Source: CAYLNK01 sp964384675 (GTDB lineage Bacteria > Acidobacteriota > Thermoanaerobaculia > UBA5066). Taken from it: DNA of 10,174 bases. The notes below the pieces were generated by a model. The model was not told the origin of the DNA and did not search any database. It saw nothing but the letters and a program-made list of their open reading frames with translations. The stretch is taken from the NCBI GenBank assembly GCA_964384675.1, contig CAYLNK010000250.1:1-10174 (forward strand), written 5' to 3'. A program made the translations under genes and the position numbers. Shown here one piece after another: positions 1-7,018 of the stretch. Numbering within the stretch: position 1 is the stretch's first letter; every line of letters begins with the position of its first letter.

Positions 1-3000
1 AGCGGCTCGCGCAGCGCCGGCGGCAACGCCGCCAGCCGGGCGGCGTTGAGGACGTCGCCGGCCCGGACCTCCGTCTTCAAGGCCGCCACGTCGGCATCGT
101 AGACGAAGCCGACACCCAGCGCGGCCACCCTCTCGAACAGCGCCTCCTCCCGGAAGGGCTTCGCCAGGAAGTCGTCGCCTCCCCAGTCCCCCAGCGACTC
201 CCGCTCGAGCGGGAACGCGCTCGCGGAGAGGACCACGATCCTCACCCGCTCTCTCCCGCTTCCCGCCGCGGATCGCTCCTCGGCCCGGATCCGCTCGGTG
301 GCCGCGCGGCCATCCAGGACCGGCATGCGCAGGTCCATGAAGATCAGGTGAGGACGCCACTCCCGCCAGAGCTCCACCGCCTGCTCGCCGTTCGCGGCCT
401 CGCGCACCTCGAGCCCCACGGATCGGAGGAGCTTCGCGAGAAGAAGGCGGTTTTCCAGGACGTCGTCGACCACGAGGATGCGGCAGGGCGGCTGTCCCGG
501 CTGGAGCCCCACGGCGCGCCGCCGTTCGCCGCGCACCGGCGCCGCGTCGCTCTCCGCGGCCGCCGGCAGGTCGATCGCGGCCGTGAAGGTCGACCCCTCT
601 CCCGGCCGGCTCACGACCGAGATGTCGCCCCCCATCAGGCGCGCGAAGTCGCGGCTGATGGCGAGGCCCAGGCCCGTCCCCTCCTTCGACCTCTCGCCCG
701 TGGCCGTCTGGACGAACGGCTGGAAGAGGCGGGCCAGCTCCGCCGACGTCATCCCGGGCCCCGTGTCCTCGACCTCGAAGGAGCCCCGGCCGTCGCTCCA
801 GGACGCACGCAGGACGACGCGTCCCCGGTCCGTGAACTTGACCGCGTTGGAGAGGAGGTTCAGGAGCACCTGCCGGAGCCGGCTCTCGTCTCCCACGACG
901 AGCGCGGGCAGCCCGGCCGCGGGCTCGAAGGCGAGGTCCACCCCCTTCCCCTCGGCCTTCACGGACAGCATCTCGACGAGGCCCTCGAGCATCGGCACCA
1001 GCGCGAAGGGGGCGCGGGAGATCGTGATCTGTCCCGCCTCGATCTTGGACAGCGAGAGGACGTCGTTGATCAGCCCCAGCAGGTGCTCGCCGGCGCGGCC
1101 GATGATCCCGAGCTGCTCGAGGTCCTCGGCATCGCGCCCCCGGCGCCTCGTCATGAGCTGGGAGAAGCCGAGCACCGCGTTGAGCGGCGTGCGGAGCTCG
1201 TGGCTCATGTTGGCGAGGAACGTGCTCTTGGCCCGGCTCGCCTCCTCGGCCCGCCGCTGGTGCTCCTCGGCCTCTCTCCGGGCGTTTTCCGCTTCGAGGA
1301 GGGCCGCCTCGGTGCGCTCCTTCTCCACTCGCAGGCTGCGCGTGCGCTCCTCGACCTTTCGCTCCAGGCTCTCCACCAGCTCGGCGTTCCCGATGGAGAT
1401 GACGATCTGACCGGAGAGCATCGAGAGCGTCTTCACCCGCTCCGTCGTGAAGGCGCCGGTGGTGAGGTTGTTCTCCAGGTAGATGACCCCGCGGAGCCGG
1501 CCCTGGCTCGAGATGGGCAGGCAGAGGAGGGACTTCGGCTGGCGCTCCTGGAGATAAGAGTCGGCCTCGAATCGAGGGTCGCCCACCGCCTCGTCCAGGA
1601 CGACGCTCTCGCCGGTACGGGCCACGAAGTTGACGACCGAGACCGCCAGCCGCGAGCCGTCCGACGCCAGCGGGATCGACTGCAGGACGGTCACGACGGG
1701 ACGGCCCTCCGTCCCCTCCGGGCTCGCGGCCGTCCCCTCGGCCACGATCTCCAGGACCCCGTCGCGATCGAGGAGGAGGAGCCCCCGCTCCGCCCCGGCG
1801 TTCTCGATCAGGATGCGGATCATCGTCTCGAGCAGCTGCCGCAGCACGACCTCGCCCGAGATCGCCTGGGACGCCTTGAGGACGGTCTCGAGGTCGAGCG
1901 AGGCCGTCGCCGCCTGCATCGTCACCGAGTCGGCGGCCGGACCGCCGAGGTCGGCGCCCGGGCGCGGGGAAGCGGCCAGGAGGGGCCGGAGCTTGCGATC
2001 GAGCACGGCGACCTTCGCCGCCGCGCCCCACCGCGCGTAGAGGTCGCGGGCGGCGAGGAGGGGTGCCGCCACCATCTCCGTCTCTCCGACGGCCTCCCAG
2101 AACAGGGCGAGCCGCTCGTGCGCGAGGCCCTCCTCGTGCGGGTGCTCGTTCTCGCGCGCGGAAGCGGCCGCCTCCCGGTAGAGCTGTCGCGCCTCTGGGT
2201 TCCGGCCCGCGAGCCGGGCGCGCTCCGCCTCCACGAGGAGGTACCGGTGCCGGTGGTTCCGGGGCGCGTGCTTCGCCCACTCCTCCATCTTCTTCTGGTT
2301 CGCGGCCACCTTGCGCAGGTGCGCCCCACGCTCTCCCGGCGGGCAGGCCCCGGCGAGCGCCAGGCGATTCAGGGAGTCGTAGAACGTGAAGAGGGGCACC
2401 TGCAGCAGGGCCGCCACCGTGTCGAGGAACTTCTCCGCCAGCACCGCCTGCGCGAGCCCTTCCTCGTGCCGCTCGAACCAGTAGCAGAGCACCAGCGAGT
2501 AGAGGTGGACGTTGCAGACCCCGAACAGATCGTTGGCCCGATGGTGGACGGGGAGCATGGCCGCGTCGTCGAGCGCGATGCCCTGGAGCCGCCACGGCGT
2601 GGGCGCCTGCTCCCCCATGAGGCACAGCTCGGCCTGCCGGACCGCGTTGATGTATTGCGTGCCGCTGTCGTGCTTCAGCTCGACGAGGGCCTCCGCGTAG
2701 GTGGCCGCCTCCCGGGCTGCCTCCGGCAGCGGGTCGCCCACGAAGAAGTGGTGCATCGACCGGATCATCAGAGCCCAGGCGGCGAACTCGAGGTCTCCGG
2801 TGTCGAGCCCCCGCTGATAGATGTCGCGGAACGAGTCGAGGCGCTGGCGGACGGGGTCCTTCCAGTGGCCGAGGTGGGCGGCGGAGATGAAGCGGGTGCG
2901 CGCCTCGTACTCCGCGGCCGGCTGCCGCGCGAGGACCTCCAGCGAGAGCCTGCCGAAGCCGTAGGCGCCGTCGACGTCGCCCACCACCCCGCACAGGATG

Positions 3001-5855
3001 ATCCCGTAGACCGCGTAGCCGTAGGCGGAGGCCGCCGTGTTCCCGTGCCGCACCGAGAGCCGGATCATCCGGAAGACGATGAACGGGAAGAGCTCGGGGC
3101 TCGCGATGTAGGCCGCGGTGCTGGCCTTGGCCAGGAGGCGCATCGCGGCGAGGCGCACCGGGTCGGTCATGGGCGGCAGGTCGACCAGGCTCTCCGTGGA
3201 GCGGCCGGCCAGTACCGCCTTGGTGCGGAGGAGGTCGAGCAGGATCGCCGGCTTGCCCGGCTTCTCCGGGAAGCGCTCTCCGAGGAGGGCCAGCACCTCA
3301 CGCGCGGCGGCGATCGCATCCGCGAAGCGGCGCTGCGAGATGAAGGCCTGGTAACGCGTCTCGTAGACCTTCACCTTCTCGAGCACGGTCTTCGCCCGGG
3401 CGAGGACCAGGGCCGCGTGCCTCTCCATCCCGTCGAAGTCGCCGAGCAGCTGGCAGGCGTCGGCGGCGTCGACGTGGAGGGCGAGGGCGAGGGCGTACTG
3501 CCGGTCCCAGGGATCCTGTCCGAGGTGGCCGATCCCCTGCGTCAGGTAGGCGACCGCCGAGCCGTGCGCGGCGGAGGCCGTCGCCCTGCGGGCCGCTTCC
3601 AGGTCGAGCGACGCGACTTCGTCCCGCTCGGCCTGGGTGAGGAGGAGCGCCGAGCCGAGGTTCAGGTGGTTGGCGATGGCGAAGAGCCGCGCGCCGCGCT
3701 CGGGGCCGGCGCTCGCGAGCAGCGACCGCCCGATGCGCAGGTGGAGCTCCTGCTTCTCGTCGCCGTCCAGGAGCGAGTACGCGGCCTGCTGGACGCGATC
3801 GTGGAGGAAGCGGTAGACGACACGCTCGCCCGCCGCGCCGGACCCGGAGCCCTCCGGATCGAGATAGGCGTACTCCTCGTCCAGGGGGAGCACGAGCTCC
3901 TCGAGGAGAGCCTTCCAGAGGTCCGCGGCGACGCGCCAGGGCGTGTCGCCGCGCGCGGCGGCCAGGGTCCCCAGATCGAACGTGCCGCCGATGCACGCCG
4001 CGGTGGTGAGAGCGCGGCGCGTCCCTTCGGGCAGGTCGTGGATCTTCCTCGCCATCATCTCGACCACGTTCTCCGTGATCTCCGAGCGCTCGATGGCGTC
4101 CCTGTCCCAGGTCCACCGCCGGGCCTGCGCGTCGAAATCGATGCTCCCCTGATCGTGGAGCGCGCGCAGGAGCTGGCCCAGGAAGAACGGGTTGCCCAAG
4201 GTCTTGCGCGCGCAGGTCTCGGCCAGGGGCCGGGCCTCTTCGCGCTCGGCGCGCACGGTGGCGGCCACGAGATCCACGCAGTCCTCGAGCCCCAGCGGGG
4301 CGAGGGTCACCGTCTCCATCGAGGCGCGCCGCCTGCGCATCTCCAGGAGGCTCAGCATCAGCGGATGCGAGGCGTCGACCTCGTTGTCGCGATACGCCCC
4401 GATGAGGAGGAGGTGGGAGGTCTTCGTATCGGTGATCAGAGCCTCGAGGAGCCGGAGCGAGGGCGCGTCGGCCCACTGGAGGTCGTCCAGGAAGAGGACC
4501 AGCGGATGGTCGGCGCTGGCGAAGGTGCGCACGAAGCTCTCGACGGCGAAGTTGAAACGGTTCTGGGCCTCGGCGGCGGGAAGCTCCGGCAGCGGCGGCT
4601 GCTTGCCGACGATCAGCTCCACCTCGTGGAGCACCTCGATGATGATCTGCGCGTTCGGGCCCAGCGCCGCGAGGAGCTTCTCCCTCCAGCGGGCGAGCCG
4701 CTCCGCAGGCTCCGCGAGGAGCTGCCGCACGAGCCCCTGGAACGCCTGGATGAGGGAGGCGTACGGGATGTCGCGGCTCAGCTGGTCGAACTTCCCGGAG
4801 AGGAACGCCCCTCGCGCCCGGACGATCGGCTTCTGAACCTCGTGCACCAGTGCGGACTTGCCGATACCCGAGTAGCCGGCCACCAGGACGATCTCCCGGC
4901 TCCCCCGGCTGGTGCGGTCGAAGGCCGCGAGCAGGGCGGCGATCTCGGCGTCCCGCCCGTAGAGCCGCTGCGGGACCTGGAACCGGTCGGAGACGTCCCC
5001 CGCGGCGATCGGGAAGGGCGCGATGGTCCCCGGGGTGAGGCGGTCGAGGCAGATCCGCAGGTCGTCACGGAGCGCGAACGCGCTCTGGTAGCGATCCTCG
5101 GCCCTCTTGGCCATCAGCTTCAGCACGATCCGCGAGAGCACCTCGGGGACGCCGGGTGAGACCTCGTGGGGGGGGATCGGCATGCGGGCCAGGTGGGCGT
5201 GGACCATCTCCATGGCATCGCCGGGCGGGAACGGGGGCTGGCCGGTGAGGAGGCGGTACAGCGTCGCACCGAGGGAGTAGAGGTCGGTCCGGTAATCCAC
5301 CGAGCGGTTCATCCGGCCGGTCTGCTCGGGCGACAGGAAGGCGAGGGTCCCCTGCAGGAGGGTCGGGTTCAGCACGGACGGGGTCTCGCGCCGGAGCTCG
5401 GTCGCGAGCCCGAAGTCGATGAGCCGGGCCACGCCGGTCTTCCGGTTCCAGACGACGTTGCTCGGGTTGACGTCCTTGTGCATCACGTGCCGGTCGTGCA
5501 GGTGGCCGAGCGTGCCGGCCACCTGCACGAAGACCTCGAGACACTCGCGGACGTCGAGCGGCGCCCTCTGGGAGATCAGGTCGAGGGACTCGCCGCCGAC
5601 GTCCTCCATGACCATGGCGAACGCGCCGTCGTACCGGGCGAGCTCGATCGTCTCGATCACTCCCGGGACGGATCGGAGGCGGTGCGCCATCTCGAACTCG
5701 CGGGTCAGGCGCGCCGCCTGCTCCGCGGTAGGGGCGTAGCGGGACGTCTTCAGGACGACGGCCCGGCCGTCCGAGACCCGCGTGGCACGCAGGACGACCG
5801 AGCCACGATTCTCGGCGATCGTGCCCAGGATCGTGTAGTCGGGCAGGGAGACCAT
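1..5855 (-). CDS. Giant hybrid Ser/Thr kinase - AAA ATPase - GAF - histidine kinase - receiver protein (3' end beyond the window)
   Basis: Cytosolic signalling protein combining Ser/Thr and His-Asp phosphorylation; its signal is not evident. Read on the minus strand from ATG 5855 it is open to base 1 (at least 1951 residues); all motifs checked fall in one frame. Domains: protein kinase about 1-265 (ATP Lys K36, catalytic loop HKDVNPSN with D128, DFG at D147, then QGTLAFLSPEQTGRMNR); AAA_16/NACHT-like ATPase about 295-500 (Walker A GYSGIGKS 327-334, Walker B FLDD with D457-D458); long helical TPR-like region to about 1310; GAF about 1320-1485; coiled coil about 1486-1545; HisKA with phospho-His H1552 (SHELRTPLN); HATPase (N1670, DTGPG from D1697, GTGLGL 1726-1731); receiver with D1797/D1798, phospho-Asp D1841, S1877, K1899. 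The tail after the receiver (ALPPALREP) resembles a common extreme C-terminus of such hybrids, so little is probably missing. The start sits two sense codons after the upstream stop, without a convincing Shine-Dalgarno, suggesting translational coupling. Family assignment is firm; target and ligand unknown. Confidence 0.95.
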   Translation of the reverse strand, partial: MVSLPDYTILGTIAENRGSVVLRATRVSDGRAVVLKTSRYAPTAEQAARLTREFEMAHRLRSVPGVIETIELARYDGAFAMVMEDVGGESLDLISQRAPLDVRECLEVFVQVAGTLGHLHDRHVMHKDVNPSNVVWNRKTGVARLIDFGLATELRRETPSVLNPTLLQGTLAFLSPEQTGRMNRSVDYRTDLYSLGATLYRLLTGQPPFPPGDAMEMVHAHLARMPIPPHEVSPGVPEVLSRIVLKLMAKRAEDRYQSAFALRDDLRICLDRLTPGTIAPFPIAAGDVSDRFQVPQRLYGRDAEIAALLAAFDRTSRGSREIVLVAGYSGIGKSALVHEVQKPIVRARGAFLSGKFDQLSRDIPYASLIQAFQGLVRQLLAEPAERLARWREKLLAALGPNAQIIIEVLHEVELIVGKQPPLPELPAAEAQNRFNFAVESFVRTFASADHPLVLFLDDLQWADAPSLRLLEALITDTKTSHLLLIGAYRDNEVDASHPLMLSLLEMRRRRASMETVTLAPLGLEDCVDLVAATVRAEREEARPLAETCARKTLGNPFFLGQLLRALHDQGSIDFDAQARRWTWDRDAIERSEITENVVEMMARKIHDLPEGTRRALTTAACIGGTFDLGTLAAARGDTPWRVAADLWKALLEELVLPLDEEYAYLDPEGSGSGAAGERVVYRFLHDRVQQAAYSLLDGDEKQELHLRIGRSLLASAGPERGARLFAIANHLNLGSALLLTQAERDEVASLDLEAARRATASAAHGSAVAYLTQGIGHLGQDPWDRQYALALALHVDAADACQLLGDFDGMERHAALVLARAKTVLEKVKVYETRYQAFISQRRFADAIAAAREVLALLGERFPEKPGKPAILLDLLRTKAVLAGRSTESLVDLPPMTDPVRLAAMRLLAKASTAAYIASPELFPFIVFRMIRLSVRHGNTAASAYGYAVYGIILCGVVGDVDGAYGFGRLSLEVLARQPAAEYEARTRFISAAHLGHWKDPVRQRLDSFRDIYQRGLDTGDLEFAAWALMIRSMHHFFVGDPLPEAAREAATYAEALVELKHDSGTQYINAVRQAELCLMGEQAPTPWRLQGIALDDAAMLPVHHRANDLFGVCNVHLYSLVLCYWFERHEEGLAQAVLAEKFLDTVAALLQVPLFTFYDSLNRLALAGACPPGERGAHLRKVAANQKKMEEWAKHAPRNHRHRYLLVEAERARLAGRNPEARQLYREAAASARENEHPHEEGLAHERLALFWEAVGETEMVAAPLLAARDLYARWGAAAKVAVLDRKLRPLLAASPRPGADLGGPAADSVTMQAATASLDLETVLKASQAISGEVVLRQLLETMIRILIENAGAERGLLLLDRDGVLEIVAEGTAASPEGTEGRPVVTVLQSIPLASDGSRLAVSVVNFVARTGESVVLDEAVGDPRFEADSYLQERQPKSLLCLPISSQGRLRGVIYLENNLTTGAFTTERVKTLSMLSGQIVISIGNAELVESLERKVEERTRSLRVEKERTEAALLEAENARREAEEHQRRAEEASRAKSTFLANMSHELRTPLNAVLGFSQLMTRRRGRDAEDLEQLGIIGRAGEHLLGLINDVLSLSKIEAGQITISRAPFALVPMLEGLVEMLSVKAEGKGVDLAFEPAAGLPALVVGDESRLRQVLLNLLSNAVKFTDRGRVVLRASWSDGRGSFEVEDTGPGMTSAELARLFQPFVQTATGERSKEGTGLGLAISRDFARLMGGDISVVSRPGEGSTFTAAIDLPAAAESDAAPVRGERRRAVGLQPGQPPCRILVVDDVLENRLLLAKLLRSVGLEVREAANGEQAVELWREWRPHLIFMDLRMPVLDGRAATERIRAEERSAAGSGRERVRIVVLSASAFPLERESLGDWGGDDFLAKPFREEALFERVAALGVGFVYDADVAALKTEVRAGDVLNAARLAALPPALREP

Positions 5856-5861
5856 CCCCGA

Positions 5862-6923
5862 TCAGACCGGATTGAAAAAGCCGGGCGTGCGTGCGTCGGC
5901 GGGAGGGGGCGGGGGGCCGAAGAGCCGGATCGCCAGCAGGCGCGCGCGGCGGATCCAGGCGCCCCTCAGCCTCAGGTAGTTCAGGGACGCCGGGTCGTGC
6001 ACCGACGTCGCGGGCGTGATTCCGATCGAGGGCGGGAGATTGCCGACGGAGAAGAGCGTGCGCTCCTCCTCGTCGTACGGGAGGGTCCGGTCGATCGTGA
6101 CGGTGGCGAGGTCCATCCACGGATGCGTGGCCTCGTCCCAGACGACCATGCAGCTCAGAAGCAGGTCCCGGGAATCGCCCGGCTGCTGCTCGTGGAGCTG
6201 GAGCTGCAGGTGATAGGTGACGGGGCCGCGCGCGACACGCTCCCGGTACTCGTCCTTCAGGTAGTTGCGCCCCCGCGTCTCGCCCGGGAGGATCGCCTGG
6301 GTCCAGCCCGTGTTCCACGGCTCCGCGCCCCAGTCCACCAGACCCGTCTCCGGACCGCGGTCGCCCGGGATGAGACGGAACTTCACGAAGCGCGGCCGGC
6401 CGTCCCGGGCGCGGAGCTCGAACGGGGTCTGCGAGTAGTAGTAGAGCTGGGCGAAGGTCGACGGGTCCCGCCGCACGCTCTCGAGGAGGCTCTTTCGGGT
6501 GAGCGGGTATTGCTCCATCCACTTCACGAAGAACGGGTCGCGGCCCTTGTCCGTCACCTCGCCGAAGCCCTGGAACGACGCCACGTCCCAGAAGAAGCTC
6601 GTCTGACCGTTGTTCATCAGGAGATCGAGGGGGCTCTCCTCGCGCGTGTCGGCGAACTTCAGGGACGCCGCGCGCACCACGAGCATCGCGTCGTCGAGGT
6701 AGCTGATGGAGGCGTGGCGCAGACGGCACGGGAACTCCGCGCCGGGGCGAAAGAAGTCGTGCTCCGGGAACTTGGGGTCTTCGACGATGCGGATCCGACC
6801 CGCGGCCAGGATTCCGTTCTTGTGCGACATGCGCAGGCGCGAGCGGAACGAGCGCCAGCCAATGACCGCCACGGCACCCCAGGCGGTGAAGAACAGCACC
6901 ACGCGGTCGACGAACGCCTTCAT
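5862..6923 (-). CDS. Membrane-anchored catalase-related protein, allene oxide synthase-like
   Basis: 353 residues from ATG 6923 (MKAFVDRVV). A longer in-frame start at 7061 would overlap the divergent lipoxygenase gene and adds only low-complexity sequence, so it was not used. Residues 5-23 are a single hydrophobic segment, likely a membrane anchor. From about residue 30 the protein follows the heme domain of the coral (Plexaura homomalla) allene oxide synthase-lipoxygenase as I remember it: RMSHKNGILAAGRIRIV matches the distal-His segment, then DPKFPEHDFF, FPCRLRHAS, SPLDLLMNNG, TFAQLYYYSQ, YLKDEYRERV, GPVTYHLQLQLHE and WDEATHPWMDLA. S33-H34 align with Thr66-His67 and N104 with Asn137, with identical His-Asn spacing of 70. 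The proximal R-x-x-x-Y is degenerate: LRLRGAW gives R318 and then A322, with W323 next. Relatives use heme to dehydrate or rearrange fatty-acid hydroperoxides rather than dismutate H2O2. A lipoxygenase divergent at 7019 supports that role. The gene is first in a probable operon with the giant kinase. Fold family is confident; the reaction is uncertain because of the missing Tyr. Confidence 0.88.
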   Translation of the reverse strand: MKAFVDRVVLFFTAWGAVAVIGWRSFRSRLRMSHKNGILAAGRIRIVEDPKFPEHDFFRPGAEFPCRLRHASISYLDDAMLVVRAASLKFADTREESPLDLLMNNGQTSFFWDVASFQGFGEVTDKGRDPFFVKWMEQYPLTRKSLLESVRRDPSTFAQLYYYSQTPFELRARDGRPRFVKFRLIPGDRGPETGLVDWGAEPWNTGWTQAILPGETRGRNYLKDEYRERVARGPVTYHLQLQLHEQQPGDSRDLLLSCMVVWDEATHPWMDLATVTIDRTLPYDEEERTLFSVGNLPPSIGITPATSVHDPASLNYLRLRGAWIRRARLLAIRLFGPPPPPADARTPGFFNPV

Positions 6924-6958
6924 CGGATCTTCGTTTTTCGAGGATTCGTATGGTACAT
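6920..6958 (-). other. Possible 12-codon leader ORF (MYHTNPRKTKIR)
   Basis: An ATG at 6958 opens a 12-residue reading frame whose TGA overlaps the ATG of the catalase-related gene in an ATGA arrangement, which is the typical geometry for translational coupling. A purine-rich AGGGGG lies just upstream of it. The encoded peptide is Lys/Arg-rich. It could be a coupling leader that helps load ribosomes on a gene whose own Shine-Dalgarno is weak, or it could be chance. Nothing else supports expression. Confidence 0.15.
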
Positions 6959-7018
6959 GAGGCCCCCTGAGGTTAGCCTCCCCGGACCCCACCACCCGGA
7001 GAAGCGAGGGAGGACTGC
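6924..7018. promoter_or_regulatory. Divergent intergenic control region between the catalase-related gene and the lipoxygenase
   Basis: These 95 bases separate two head-to-head starts (ATG 6923 leftward, GTG 7019 rightward), so promoters for both transcripts probably lie here or just inside the neighbouring genes. Bases about 6927-6960 are distinctly AT-rich against the GC-rich surroundings, as expected for promoter melting. I see no convincing -35/-10 pair; TATGGT at 6949-6954 is only a weak -10 candidate. Two imperfect dyads are visible: ATGGTACAT (6950-6958) and GAGGTTAGCCTC (6969-6980). Either could be an operator serving both genes, which would co-regulate the two enzymes. The position makes a regulatory role likely; the individual elements are speculative. 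Confidence 0.55.
7008..7014 (+). promoter_or_regulatory. Ribosome binding site of the lipoxygenase gene
   Basis: GGGAGGA is a strong Shine-Dalgarno match ending four bases before GTG 7019. It fixes the GTG as the start and is clearly better than anything in front of the two minus-strand starts at 6923 and 5855. Confidence 0.8.

Noticed and set aside
1177..1232. A 56-base near-repeat of 9543-9598 with three mismatches.
   Set aside because: Both copies encode the conserved HisKA segment (SHELRTPLNA) of the two histidine kinases on the same strand. Conserved protein plus biased codon use explains it better than a mobile repeat.
348..5159. A 1603-codon open frame on the plus strand.
   Set aside because: It lies opposite the giant kinase, whose motifs run in one frame across the same bases. 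The plus frame gives Arg/Glu/Gly-rich low-complexity protein with no domains, as expected for the antisense of a GC-rich gene.
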